From contig NC_058151.1 in the NCBI RefSeq assembly GCF_011075055.1, positions 744,001 to 808,000 on the forward strand: a stretch of 64,000 bases of DNA, read 5' to 3'. Below, one piece after another: positions 1 to 13,111 of the stretch. The first letter of the stretch is position 1. Every line of letters starts with the position of its first letter. The DNA comes from Mangifera indica. Lineage: Eukaryota; Streptophyta; Magnoliopsida; Sapindales; Anacardiaceae. A program made the position numbers and the translations under genes. The notes under the pieces are model-generated. The model was not told the origin of the DNA and ran no database searches. It worked only from the letters and a program-made list of their open reading frames with translations.

Positions 1-166
1 AAGGCATCTTGTATTGAATAAAGTTTTTTTTTCCTGTTAGCTTACAGCCTTTCGTATCGATCAGAAAGTGTGGAATAGCTAGCTGTACTATTTTGGTTCA
101 TAAATTGTTTCTTTTTTTTTTCTATGTTGTTAAATGTTATTAGGGTTGGATTCAATCTTAAAATTA

Positions 167-640
167 CTGTAGTTTTGAAAGTTAATTTGGTTTAAATTCG
201 TGCAAATTGAACTCAAATTGAGCTCAAGTTAGAAGGATTCGCTTATTTATGAAATTGAGTCAGACTCGAGTTATAAGGAATTCGAATTGGTCAAACTCTC
301 ATGGCTCGTTCGGTTTAAGTTTGACTAGCAACTCAATTCGAATAACGTTAAATAATTATCAAAATAACGTCGTTTTATTCATTAATTGATAAAAACACTT
401 GTTTTGTTGATAAGTCATAAATTAAATATATAAATTTGAATCATGAACTAGAGTTCGACTTCGAACTTTAAAGTTAGGGATCAAGATGAACTCAAGTCAC
501 CTTTCACTTTGGCTCAATGAACTCTAATTGTTTCATTTTTTATTCAAGCTAAACTTGAGTCAGGGAATATTTATGCTTAGTTTGGTTTGTTACGATAATA
601 ATATGTAATTAGTTGATTAATTGTGCGAGTTGATGGAAGT
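167..640. repeat. Degenerate dispersed repeat (GAACTCAA/TTCGAATT type)
   Basis: This stretch repeats words such as aattgaactcaaattgagc, gactcgag, attcgaattgg and ctcaattcgaat. The same word set recurs in dozens of intergenic patches of the window, for example 31010-31260, 32220-32400, 33020-33310, 34740-35470, 53420-53750 and 59500-59760. It looks like decayed copies of one non-autonomous element family whose borders often carry TAGGGTTG or CACCCTTA. I cannot define exact ends or a superfamily. Confidence 0.5.
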
Positions 641-980
641 TCGAAGGTAGTGAATAGTGAGAAAGCTAGCTGGTAAATTGCATCAGGAGTTGTGATTTGG
701 TTTGGGGTGTAAAGGGAAAAGTAGTGAAGAACCTTAGAAGTTTTGTAAATTAAAAGATTGAAAGCCCAGATGGGTTATTTAATCATGGCTATCTTTACAT
801 CATCTATATATCTTTTACACGAATCTCTTTCAAATAGGGGTGGATTCTAACCAAACAAAGGCTAGCTTGCGCTCAATTCAAATTCGTAGTCGCTGGAAAA
901 AAAAAAGGGAAAATTGTTGGAAAAGAAGGAGAAAAAGAGTTGTTGGACAAAAGAACAAGAATCATTAGATAAGAAAGAAC

Positions 981-1140
981 AATATTATGTATACCCATTT
1001 TGAATCACAAATAAGTATATACTTATGTATGTTATCATGTAATTAGATGTTAATTTATCCTTAATTTAAAATTATTTAATCACATTATAACACATATCAA
1101 GTGTATACTAATTTGTGTACTAAAATAGATATACATAGTT
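981..1140. repeat. Palindromic AT-rich MITE, copy 1
   Basis: The left half (starting AATATTATGTATACCCATTT) is the approximate reverse complement of the right half (ending TACTAAAATAGATATACATA). The centre holds a TTAATTTATCCTTAATTTAAA core. Similar foldback units of about 145-170 bp occur at 17689-17851, 41283-41434, 48835-49001 and 49078-49218. The structure fits a non-autonomous DNA transposon, but the target duplication is not resolvable by eye. Confidence 0.55.
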
Positions 1141-4100
1141 TTTTTTTTGGAAAAAAACAAAGTTTTCGGAGAAAAAGGAAAAGAATTGTGAGAGAAAGAG
1201 AAGAAAAATTGGCAAAGAAAAAGAAAATCACTAGAAAAGAAAAAATTGTTGAATCCAATGTAGTGACATCAGTTAGAAACTTCAGTTTAAGTTCAATTTG
1301 TTCGAGTTAAACATCGATTTAACATCAAGTCCAAAGGTCAATTTAAGTTTGAACTCAACTTAAATAAAAAATTACAGCTCAAACTTGTTTAAATTGACAA
1401 TAAACTTATCAAAGAAACTACAAGAAAGTGTTAAAAAAGAAGAAAAATAATTGCTAGAGATAAACAAAGAAAATCATCGAAGTAAAAAGAAAGTTTGTCA
1501 AATAGATAAAATGTTGTCAAAAAGGTTAATATGTTAAAAACTTTTCAATGCCTCTTCAATTTAAGCCAGCTTTACTCAAAACTTGAATTAAGGTTACCCC
1601 ACCTCAAGTTTGACTTGTTTAAGTAAAGACCAAACCAATTCGGCTCAAATCAAACTCTACTTAGTTAGTTAGTAGCAAGCTATTTGATAGAAGTATCCTA
1701 AAGTCAAAACAGAAAACTAGAGATATAATGAAGCAACAAGAGAAGTGATAATTATTGTTAGCTAAAACGAGAAAAATTTAGGTGGCTTTACACTGACAAG
1801 TCAAGTAGGTCAACATGAACATATCAAAGCAATGGGAAAAACAGTGAGCTTTCTTTCACATTTTTATCCTAATAAAAGGAGACTTGTGACTTTGTGAGAT
1901 AAGAAGAGAAAGCAAAGGAGATATAATGGAGGCCACAAGCAACCATTCTTACTATCGTCAGAAACCACTATCTTAAATTGACTTGAAGCCACCGCTGTCT
2001 CATCAGTACGGGGTCCCTCTGCATGCACACACAGCTCTGATAGATAACAGAAGAAAAGAAACATAACCCTTTTCCATTTCAGTGGGAAATTTGTTAATAG
2101 TATCAGAAAAGAAGCTCCCAAAGCTGAGTCTTTATCACCACCATGTAGGGTTGACTCATTATCAATGACAAAGTTGTAGGTTTCAGTTAGTTCAGTTTGA
2201 AGCTAATGAAGATGCGATCTCTCTAGTTCGTTTGTATAGAGTTCAAATGCAACAAGTTGTATATTGATCAGCTCAGCTCAAATAAGTTGAATTCAAGTTA
2301 GAGTTTGAGATTAACTTTGTTTACTCTTTTGATGATATTATTCACCCTGCTAAATATGCACTAAGTGGAACAAGCTCAAGTTAGACTTGGACATTATGGT
2401 TTATATCTAAACTTGAGTTAGTCCCAGACTCTACTTAGATCGGATCAAATCCATTGCTAATGAGTTATACATGTTGTAAAGCGGGATGTGTTTCAATTTC
2501 TTTTTCTATTTGTTACTATTTGAATCTTTTTGGAGATGACAATAAGGCAAGGAAATGTTAAAAACCATAATCCTCGTCCCCGTGTTTGATACAGGGATAA
2601 CAAGGCTTCTTTGTCCCTTTTTGATGGGAAAATTTTCTCCCCTTTCCCTCCCCCTCTCTATTCTTGCTAGAAAAAATTTCTTCCCCATTCTCTCTTTATC
2701 CCTACAGAAAAATAATAAAATATTTATTAAGCATCAAAACATATTTATAATAATTTTAAACTTTTAAAGATGACTTAATATTTAAGTATTTAGGGGATGG
2801 GGTGGCCAAGGATATATCTATTTTCGTTTCTACCTTGTTATAGACTATAAAAATTGTAGACGTACCTATCCTTATCTTCATTTTTATTGAGGAATCTTCT
2901 CTTGTTTAGAGAGGGGCAAGCTGGGGTCACAATATGGAGACCAAGTTGCCATCTCCCAAATCTTCTCCATAGTGAAGTCCCTTTCAAAGCAAATGAAAAA
3001 TGATCATAAACATTACCATAAGGAGGAATTTTTATGTATGACAATATGTTAAGCTAACTGTGTCCTTTCAAGTGGAGGGCGGGCTAAGAATTAAGAAGTC
3101 TTTAGTGGGTTGAGGGCAATGAAATTCAACTGTTTCTCTATGACCTTCCCACATCAACTTCAAATCACAGGATCGCCCAGAAAGATTTGTCGGTTCCAAG
3201 GGGCTTATCTTGCCACCTTCTATGTCCCACAGAACTTGGAAGAAGGCTAAATATTGCCACAAATTCTAGCAGATGATACTCTCTGGGTGTTGACTTCAGT
3301 TACAAAATCAAAGTTTGAGGACAGTATGAGCTTTCATTTTTGTACCCAATTGCAAAGATAATTTAGAATTAAGTATGAGTTGTCCATAGGGTTCTTGTCC
3401 TATCGGTGGGGCTAGGGTTACAATTAAACTGAGTTTTCAAAATCAACTTGATTATATTTAGACAAAAACTCTTAACTCGTTGAGTTAAAAAGTTCTTGTT
3501 CATCAGTCATCTCCTTATATTCAAAATCAAAGAGCATGATTTTAGAAAAATTTTAAACTTAAGCCACAAGCTCATGAACTCACAAAACCATATATAACAA
3601 GCAGCTTGAATTCAACTCTTGAATTTTACTATCAAGTGTGTGTAGGGTTTTGGTTCTATCAATATGGATAGACAACAATCAATTTGGGTCAAACCAAACC
3701 GAATATCCCTCAACTCAATTGCATTTAAACAAAACTCAAAACTCATACTCAAAGCCCGCTAAGTCCGAAAGTTAGTTGGCTCAAACTTTAGATAAAATTG
3801 ATAGACTTAAGCTCAACTTGATAAATAAAAATAATATTTCTTAACTTGTATATTTATCAATTAACTCCCTGTATTTAGAGTCAAGAGCAAGACTTTGATA
3901 AATTTTTAACTTGTATTGAACCACAAGCTCCTGAGCTCTTAGCTCGAAAATAATCAGGTCAAACCCAGCTCATTTCCAACCCTAGGTGGGACTAGATGCT
4001 TGCTTAATGGCATCATGGCTTATGCTTTTGTACTAAAAAATGGGGTTATGATATGATATGGTGATAATATCCATGTCGCAATTATGGGTTTTGAACAACA

Positions 4101-4605
4101 AAAGTCTAGCACTTGATGAGCTGAAGAAAGGTGAACAGATCTAACAATGATATTGATTGAAAAGGCATAAATTCAAGATGCTTTTTATCACAGTACAAAC
4201 AAAAAAAAAAAATAGTATACAGGAATGGACCCTCTTCATGGATCTAATTTAGCGTAATTCTGTAGGGCCATGAATAAACAAGACATGCCAAAATGTAATC
4301 TGAAATGAACTGAGTTAGCTGAGCTTGAATACTTCAAAACCTTATGGACAAATATGGCATATAAAAAGCTAAGCCGGCAACTTTGAACGACTATGGAGAT
4401 TAACGTTTCAGCTGATATCAGCGAGAATATTGCAAGGGCCTCAGTCCCATTTCGAAAATAAAAATTAAATTAGGTAAATATTGAGGCCTTAGCACCGTCC
4501 TTTGTTTGTCTCTTTCTTCTGTTTTAAGAATTGACGATGTAAAGTTGAACTATGGATGTTGATCAAACTTACAGAATTTGAATGATATCATGCATATGGT
4601 TGGAT

Positions 4606-7600
4606 CTACGGTCCCATTTCAGCTTCCAAGCGTGAGCTCTCCTTTTCGAAAAATTCACATTCTTGCAGAAGTTTAGCCAGTTTTGCAGCATTCTCTTCCT
4701 GAATATGAGATGGAACTTTTTCTTGATAGCCAGTTGCATTAATTACCTTCTCCAGCTTCTCCTTTTGTCTGTTCATAGGTAAAATTTGTTTCAAAGATTG
4801 GTGATTAAAAATAACATAGATGACAATCAATATATCATGCTAGTCTTAATATCCCCCCAAAAAGAGTTTTTAAAAAAGACTTACTTTTCTATATCGGCCA
4901 TCTTATTCTTGATCTTTGCGAGCTCTTGTTTTGCATCAAGAGTCCCTTGAACCTTCAGATAAATTTTAACTTCTTCATTTACAGTATCAAATGCACATCC
5001 AACCGGAGCATCATCTCTTCCACTCAGTAGCACCTGTTGAATGTTTCACATTAAAGATAAATTTATATATTACATCATTCTGAAACTAAAAATTTTAATT
5101 CTATTCTTCTGCAACTACAGGCAGATGAAGCACAACGCACTCTCAACATAAGGTCAGCTTTAGATATTAAATATAATATCCATCAAAAAAGAAATACAAT
5201 AAACTAAGAACCTTCAGCAAAGAAAACTCATGCTATATACCTTCAAAGATGATATAGTGGCAAGTGTTAAAATCTCCAATTCATGACTTTCAATAATCTC
5301 TGCCGCTTCTTCTGTTTGGCAAAATGCAAAAGCTGGTAGCCTGAAGACATAATTATTTCAGTATAAATATTGGATTCAACTTAATATGGTATCGTAAATA
5401 TCAAAAAGATGGTGAACTTAAGGACAGAATCTCCAAAGAAAATAATTTGTTTTACTCTACTTAATATATAAATTACAGAATCTGAGCTGAACATAAAAAA
5501 TAATAAAAGACAAGGGTGCTTCCTCTTAAAAATGTTCTGTTTTGTTTGATGGAGAGAAAATGTTGGTTGGATGGTTTAATTAGTAACATAATTTTTGGGA
5601 TAAGCAAGTGAATAATGAATACCATTTCTTTCAAGACCATAAATTAGATACCTGCCACTAAACAGTTGCTTGCTAAAATTATGAATGGTAAGAGTTATAC
5701 TTACGAAGACGGATCAAGAGGTAGGAGTAATACAAAATAAAAGAAAAGTTATATTACTCTTCGAACCATGTGGTTGATAGAAAGAAAAACATAAGGGGTG
5801 AGTGTGATTTACGTATGTAAACACATTCTTAATTCTATTTTGCCACTATTTGACAGCATTAAAAATTTAGAATGGGTGGAACCTGCATCACTAACCTCAA
5901 TGAAGGGAGACTAAGCACAACGAGGCCACCAATCCCAAGGTGAAAATTGTTTATAAAAATTTATGAACTAGTCAAATAACAATTATGTATGCAAACATAA
6001 GCACAATTTATTCAGTGAACTATGATTATAATTTGTTTTAAAATTCAGAAAAAGAAATTCAAGTTTCATATTGTGTAGATGAATACAAAAAGAAAGCACT
6101 CGTTTGATCTTTGCCTGCTTGGAAATAATTATCATTTCAAATATTTACCTCTCATTTTTTTGCTTCCCAAGCACCTCTGCCCTGAGTGACCTAAGGCATT
6201 TCACAGTGGACTCAACAGTCTTCATTTCTTTCTCAGCATTTTCATTAGCCCAGTTCTGCAATGCGTCAAAATAGATAAACCAGTGATGAAACAAAAAATG
6301 AAATTACCGCTTAACAAACATCTTATAATCCACTTTTAAAACCTCTTTGTATATTTTTTCGATTTTATACAACTATCCTTCATTACAATATATATAATCA
6401 ATTGTCAAGGAGACCCTATCAGAAATCTAAACAGTTTCCCTAGAAGAACACAAAGCCCATAGTGGATCCACATAAAAAAGCAGTCAATTCCTACCTCACA
6501 ATCCAAATACAGAAACGAAAATTACCTTAACAGGTGATGGGTATTCACACAACATAATTGATTCTTTTCTTGTATAGCCACCCGGTTGTGGAAGGCGCTG
6601 CCACAATTCTTCAGTGACAAATGGCATAAAAGGATGAAGTAATCGCAAGCCAATTTCCAGGCATACCCAGAGAGCATCTTGCGAAGAACTCCTCTCAGAA
6701 ATAAATCCATCACCAACAAAGTAAGGCTTTATTGCCTCAATAAAAACGTCACAAAACAGATATTGCCACCACGAATACACAGTGCTGGCTGCCACTGAGA
6801 ATTCAAATGAATTTAACGATGTTACAGTTTCTGATATGGCCCCATTCAGCACTGAGAGAATCCACTTGCAGCTAAATGGCATGAGCTCTGGATTGATACT
6901 TGATGGAGGGATATAATCCTCCCCAAGTTTGCTCATAGCAAACCGAACGGCATTCCACAATTTGTTACACCATTGTCGATAACCCACAACTCTTTGGATA
7001 TCCAAATTTATTTTATCAGACTGCAATGACAAGTAAATAAAAAATATTGATTCAGATAAATAAATTCCATTAACCAAAACAGTGGGAGGATAATTCTGGA
7101 TCTGCACTTAAACCATGAGGAAATCAATAGGCAGAAACATAAACCTGAGCAGTGTATGAAACAAGTGCAAATCGAAGGGCATCTGCGCCACATTCAGCAA
7201 TACCATTAGGGAAGTCTTTCTTTTGTCCGGCTTTTGCAATAACCAGCTCACGAGGATCCAAGTTACCCTCCTCTAACCTTTTTTGAAGACCTTCAAGGGA
7301 TATACCGTTTATAACTTCAAGGGGATCAATAACATTTCCCAAAGACTTTGACATCTTACGCCCATGTGCATCACGAATCATTGGATGCAGATATATCTGC
7401 AGGATATAAAATAGGCATTAAAAGGACTTCTCTGCATATTTTAACCCAGAATATCTCAACTGAATTTCTGAAAGGAATGAACTATAACTTCCTCAAGTTA
7501 CATGGTAATATACCAATTTTTTGTCAAATTTCTTAGACATAGTCGTGCTACAAATATAGAAATCTAACAAGTGGATGAGTGTCAAGTACACATGCAATAT

Positions 7601-10600
7601 ATGGACAGTATAAATCTATGTTAACATCAAAACTCCAGCACTCTACCACCAATGTCCACCCAAAGTGAACAGAAACAAAAGTTCAAGTTCTTCATAAGTT
7701 ATGAGAATAATTTTTAATCTACTGAGTGTTATGTGGCATTGCTTAATCACTTAGCGCCTCAATAACTAGCACACAGTAAATATATTACTGATAAACCCCA
7801 CACCTCAAACAGTTTAGAAGTAGTGCTTCTAGTTGGTTTCAATAGCTTACTATTTTATAATAAGTTTATTGCCTATTCTGTAACACAACATTAAAACAAT
7901 ACTTAAATTCATCAGACCACTAAAAAAGTTTATTAATCATTTCCTATAGTCTTGATTTCAAAATTTCAATAAATCGTAAGTAGACACAGTAGAACTTAAT
8001 GCCTATCCTAATAAGCCTACAAAATTGGATCTAAACATATAAAATGTTCAATATAAATTAAATTGAAAGACAACCATTTACTTACACATCTAAAAGGTAC
8101 ATCACCCCCAAGTTTAATTCCCGACATCACCATCCGAGCAACCCAGAAAAAGAGAATGTCATGCCCGGTTTCAAGAACAGAAGTAGGGTAAAATGTCTTC
8201 AGGTCATCTGTATTATCAGGCCACCCCAAAACTGATAATGGAAAGAGACCTGAAGAAAACCAGGTGTCAAGTACATCAGGATCTTGACACAACTCAAACT
8301 TCTTCCCAGAAAATTTTTTGCTAGCCTCCATTAGGGCCTCTTTCTCATCTCTAGCAACTATCCAATGGTCATTATATGAACCAAGTTCCTTCAATTCATC
8401 ATCTTCTAATGCAACATACCATGCAGGAATTCTGTGACCCCACCAAAGTTGCCTTGAGATACACCAGTCACGAATGCCCTCAAGCCATCTGTCAATTTTT
8501 AATATCAAAATCAGTAAATTGATCATGAGGCCATACCAACTCCATAAAATTTTAGGCTATTGATACAGCAATGAATTCATAGAAAACAGCACAATAGATT
8601 AATACAAACTATCGGATACATTTGCATTAAAGTTCCATTAAAATTCAGAAAAAAATGACTTCATGAGAGCTACCTTCTCCATTCAGCCTTGTACTGTTCT
8701 GGGATGATCTCAAGCTTCCCATTATTGACTGCACTAAGACCCTCTGCTGCCATGCTTTTGCAGTTAACATACCACTGGGGCTTTATCAGTGGCTCTATAA
8801 CATCATTACTTCTTGAACAACGGCCCAGTCTCATTTCATTGTTTTTGGCACCTCTATACAACCCCTAATTGTATAAAAAAGAATAGTTATAAAAATAATT
8901 ATATCATACCATACAGGTGAACAGACTACTTCTATGATATAGCAAGAACCTTCTTTTGTAATGCTTCAGTCACAGCCACACGAGCCGCGAAACGTAGCAT
9001 CCCCTCAAATTCTGAACCACCATTACTATTTATTTTACCATCATCAGTAAAAATGTTTATAAATTCAAGATTGTGCCGCTTGCCGACCTCAAAATCATTT
9101 GGATCATGGGCTGGAGTTATCTGCAAAAACATTAAGGGAAGGGCAGTTGTCATACCAGAAGCAGTAGAAGACCATTAAATTGTTAGCATTCAAAGTTGAA
9201 CATGTGAATTCTCACCTTAACTGCTCCAGTCCCAAAGTTCGGATCAACAAGAATTCCATCACAAACAATTGGTAGTTTTCTTCCATTAAACGGATGTATT
9301 GCAAATTTTCCATGCAAATGACTATACCTTGTATCATCAGGATGAATAGCTATGGCAGTATCACCAAGCATTGTTTCCACCCTAGTAGTGGCAACAACAA
9401 TCTCACCCAATCCTTCCTCCAGAGGGTACGCAAATGATGTTAAAACACCAAATTCAACGGGATTTTTATAACCAGGAACATCTAACAGCGTCTTTTCTTT
9501 GATGTCAGTATAGTCTACCTAGAAACACAAAGTAACTTCAAAATTAAGCAGGAAACGGTGCAACAATTACAAAATAAATCACTCAAAGGAAGAGGATAAC
9601 CTCAATATCAGAGATGGCTGTTCGTAAGAGACAATCCCAATTCACTAGCCGAAGATCCCTGCAAAAGATATAGAAGGACCCTCAGAGAAAGTATTGCCAA
9701 GGACAACCATATAATGACCAGATAAATAAAGATTTGCTCATTTTTCATTAAAATTTATAATAAACCAGTCTTACAGAGCCCTCATCCATTTTACATAACA
9801 GCCCCATTTATAATTGCTTGAATGCTATGCCTCGGCATGATAAAGTCATCATAATGACAGTTTCCTATTTTAGAATATACATTTAAAAAAATAAATAAAA
9901 AACAATATTAACGATCCAGCAAAAGGTTAACACATTACCAACTAAATGTCACCATAATCAAATTAATTGAGCCCTGGTACTAACTAATTATGGTATTTAA
10001 AAATTCTTTTTTAACAAAAAGGGGAATCATGTGCAACTTCAATCTTAATATTAATTGAGGACAATTAATCTAATCATTAGCATAAATGATTAAAAAATCA
10101 TGCAAATAGTATAATAAGTCCAGCCACAAACTTACCGATATATGAGACCTTCCTTGTGTAACCGAACAAAGGCCTCAGTTACAGCCTTTGATCGCTTATC
10201 ATCCATTGTAAAGCACTAGAGAACAAAAAGAAGCATGACATCAACATACATCTACATCTTAGGAATGGATAACATGTACAGCATGATATTCAAACTTTTA
10301 CCTCTCGCGACCAATCAAGAGAGGCACCCAAACGGCGTAGCTGTCTTAATATGGTACCCCCATACTGGTTCTTCCATTTCCACACCTTTCCACCACAAGA
10401 TCAACCAAAAACAAAAGTGAATTTACTTAAAGGTGTAATGGAAAGCCAAATTATTAATAAGCTTAAACCAAATGCTGACACTAGAAACTCACCTCAGAGA
10501 CAAAGGCCTCACGACCAAGGTCATGCCTGGTTAATTTCCGTTCACGCATTAGCTTCTTCTCCACAACAACCTGTCAAATGGCAACCAATATTCCAGTCAG

Positions 10601-13089
10601 ATATTAATAGGAATTTGAACTTAAATACATATTCACTGCCTAGTCAATCAAATATGGCAGAATGATAATAACAACAAATTTAAAAGAAAAGGACTGGATC
10701 ATCATAGTCATGAATAAGCTGTTATTTCTGGAACATCAGAGATCCCCAGATTAAATTTAAAACCCAATGATACATGGGGCTCCATAATCTGCACAGATTC
10801 TTCCCAGAAATCAAATAGAACTGCATTGCATCTGTAATTCTAAGGAAATTGATTAGAGAAGGAATCCCAGATTTAATGGGTCCAGGTAGCAAACAATATA
10901 AAAATGACGCCCATTCACAAAAGAATTTTGCATTTTTACTACCACTGTGAACATATCTATGCATAAGGAATAAATTAAATTTTAGCCTTTAATCCAAGCT
11001 TGATTCCAATGGTAGAGGAATGTAAACTGTGTCGATATCCCAGTATTAGTAATTCTAAGGAAAATGATTAGAGAAGGAATCCAAGGAAAATGTGTATGGG
11101 AAGCAAACAATATTAAAATAACACCCATCTACAAAAGAATTTTGCACATTTAGTACCCCTGTTAACATAATGTATATATGTATAACGAATAAATTAAATA
11201 TATGTCTTAATCCAAGCTTGATCAATTCCAATGGTAGAGGAATGTAACCTGTGTTGATATCCCAGCATGGTCCATGCCAGGAACCCACAAGGTATTATAT
11301 CCAGACATTCTCTTCCAACGGATAATCATATCCTGTGTGATGTAAAAATCACAGTTCAGAGACATATACACTGTAGAAGTAAAATTACAAGGAAAGCAGG
11401 AAACAATATGTCACTGCAGAGACCTGTATGGCAATGGTAAGGGCATGACCTATGTGCAGAGCCCCAGTCACATTTGGAGGTGGAAAAACCTGCAGAATAA
11501 AGTACTAACATTAAAGATAATGTCCAACAAACTTGAATAAAATTTAACATAACCATCCAATTCTTCTTTTAGGGACCACCAAATAACATACAAACTTCAA
11601 AACTTGAAAATATAGTATTTCACACAGCTAGTGCTTAGTTATTCACATAATCCATCATTTTAACTGGTAATACACTGCAACATCATAGTGTATTAGAAAC
11701 TAAACTAGAAACTTACAATTACAAATGGCGGCTTGGAACTTTTAACATCTGCCACAAAAAGGCCTGATTTCTCCCACCATGGATACCATCTAGCCAAAAC
11801 TCAGATACATAAAATCCAAAATCTAAACAAAATCATTCATTTAATTAACTGATAATTTAGTTTAGCCATCTAAAACTTACGACTTCTCAACTGCAGTTGG
11901 ATTATACTGTTTTGCCATTTGCTTTGACATCTTTTTTCTCTCACCAAGTGGTGTCTCTGGATCAACAAAATCATCAGGATTCTCCTCACCATCATCATGC
12001 TTCACATTCCTCTTCGCACTCTTCTTTGAACCACCTTGTTCTTGTTTCTGTTGCTACATTACATGTACAAAATTACCAATATTTTGACAGTCAATCAGTA
12101 TGTTAACGGAAAACACTACATTACTGAGATCTGTATCTGAATAACGCTACTCAAACGGACAAATTATGATATAACAAAACATAATTTGGTAACATAATAG
12201 CATCATACCAGTCTCATTGTAACTGAACCAGTGATGTTACAGTGACTTCCACTGAATTCAGTTCAAGTACATCATCCACACAAAAAAAAATCACAACTTC
12301 AAAACAGAAACAAAAAATTACCTTTTGTTCTGTTTTTTTCCAATGAACTAAAAACATAATTGGTAACATAAGAGCATCATACCAGTCTGATAGTAACTGA
12401 ACCAGTAATATTACAGTGACCTCCACTGAATTCAAGTACATAATCCACAAAAAGAAATCTCAACTTTAAAAACAAATACAAAAATAACTTTCACTTTTTC
12501 TGCCTTTTCCAATGAACTCAAAACATAATTTGGTAACATAAGCGCACCACACAAGTCTCATTGTAACTAAACTGGTAAAATTACAGTGAGTTCCGCTGAA
12601 TTCAATTCAAGTACATCATCCACACACAAAAATCACAACTTTAAAAACAAAAACAAAAATTACCTTCATTTTTTCTGCTTTTTCCAATGCCTTAAGTTTC
12701 TTCAGTTCCTTCTCCTTCGCCTAACAAAAATTATTAAAGAATAAAAAAATCATTATATACATATACATAAGCGTGAGTATATTTATAGATAAATAAATAC
12801 CTTTTCCTCTTTCTTCTTCTTTCGTTCGAGCTCTTCCTCGGTGAGGATCTTCTCCTCAGGTTCTGACTATTAAATTCAAAATAATTTCAAAACACATCAG
12901 CATAAAATATTGAATTTATCATCAGAGAAAGCGAAATGGACGGTGATGATGAGAGCTTACCATGATTACTGATCCGTGAATTGAACGCGAACAGAGTGAT
13001 GCTGGAGAATCACAGCAGTCGCACACCAGAAGAAAATAAGAGTGAAAATGGCAAAGATGCGATAAGAAGAATCGTGAGTTAAACGACAT
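4606..13089 (-). CDS. Valyl-tRNA synthetase, 21 exons, complete
   Basis: Class I aminoacyl-tRNA synthetase that charges tRNA-Val. Coding exons in transcription order: 13089-12961, 12866-12801, 12720-12664, 12053-11881, 11789-11717, 11489-11424, 11332-11249, 10570-10493, 10385-10302, 10215-10136, 9658-9601, 9518-9216, 9120-8950, 8864-8674, 8488-8086, 7396-7145, 7020-6526, 6255-6149, 5340-5241, 5033-4885, 4768-4606. All junctions are GT-AG and keep frame, giving 1051 residues from the ATG at 12963 or 1093 from the in-frame ATG at 13089. Landmarks (short-form numbering): Lys/Glu-rich N-terminus, [16 protein letters not shown] with HIGH at 136-139, an editing (CP1) region with [14 protein letters not shown] and [40 protein letters not shown] at about 644-648, the anticodon-binding domain in exon 17, and a C-terminal coiled coil in exons 20-21. 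Length and motifs match plant ValRS. Introns 3 and 7 contain exon-fragment duplications. Confidence 0.96.
10835..11265 (-). repeat. Tandem duplication in ValRS intron 7 with an exon 7 fragment
   Basis: About 215-222 bp (for example TAATTCTAAGG at 10835, TTTTGCA, AATCCAAGCTTGAT and TGGTAGAGGAATGTAA) recurs immediately to the right from 11050. The right-hand unit reaches into exon 7. The left-hand unit therefore carries a copy of the last 16 or so bases of exon 7 (GGGATATCGACACAG on the minus strand). At the copied donor the GT has become TT, so this pseudo-splice site looks dead. Confidence 0.8.
12179..12689 (-). repeat. Triplicated 3' exon 3 plus intron 3 segment in ValRS
   Basis: Three units of about 169-175 bp start with ACATAATTtGG at 12179, 12354 and 12523, and end at CAATG at 12341, 12510 and 12685. 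The right-most unit ends inside true exon 3 (12664-12720). The other two carry diverged copies of the last 25 or so bases of exon 3 with the adjoining donor region. On the minus strand the copy at about 12320 still reads AAAG followed by GTAATTT, while the copy at about 12490 has lost the GT. Shared middle words are ACAGTGA, CCACTGAATTCA and AAGTACAT. Confidence 0.85.
12961..13089 (-). CDS. ValRS exon 1: in-frame leader, probable organelle targeting
   Basis: This is the first coding exon. The ATG at 13089 is in frame, with no stop, with the ATG at 12963-12961 that directly abuts the first intron donor. It adds 42 residues beginning [15 protein letters not shown] and ending [10 protein letters not shown] before the internal Met. 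The leader is hydrophobic and Ser/His-rich with two Arg and only two Asp. From family knowledge, single plant ValRS genes make mitochondrial and cytosolic forms by alternative starts, and I recall an Arabidopsis leader ending in a similar Ser-aromatic-His-Gly-Ser stretch. Leaky scanning or alternative transcription starts would produce both forms. The leader is only weakly basic, so targeting is an inference. Confidence 0.7.
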
Positions 13090-13111
13090 AAAAAGGTCGC
13101 GTTTTTGTGCA

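Larger units (their letters stand above)
1..4605. other. Intergenic, repeat-rich, no supported gene
   Basis: No open frame here looks like a real gene. An AATAAA at 16-21 could belong to the 3' UTR of a plus-strand gene ending left of the window, but that is a guess. Much of the stretch (about 170-640, 1290-1680, 2180-2460 and 3420-3990) is a degenerate dispersed repeat with alternating GAACTCAA / TTGAGCTC / TTCGAATT words. A palindromic AT-rich MITE lies at 981-1140. A patch of CCCCGT/GGGGAT-rich sequence at 2565-2860 resembles another short dispersed repeat. The last few hundred bases before 4606 are probably the 3' UTR of the valyl-tRNA synthetase gene, which is transcribed leftward. Confidence 0.6.

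Noticed and set aside
10351..10665. 104-codon plus-strand frame
   Set aside because: It is antisense to ValRS exons 8 and 9 and their intron, which are fully explained on the minus strand.
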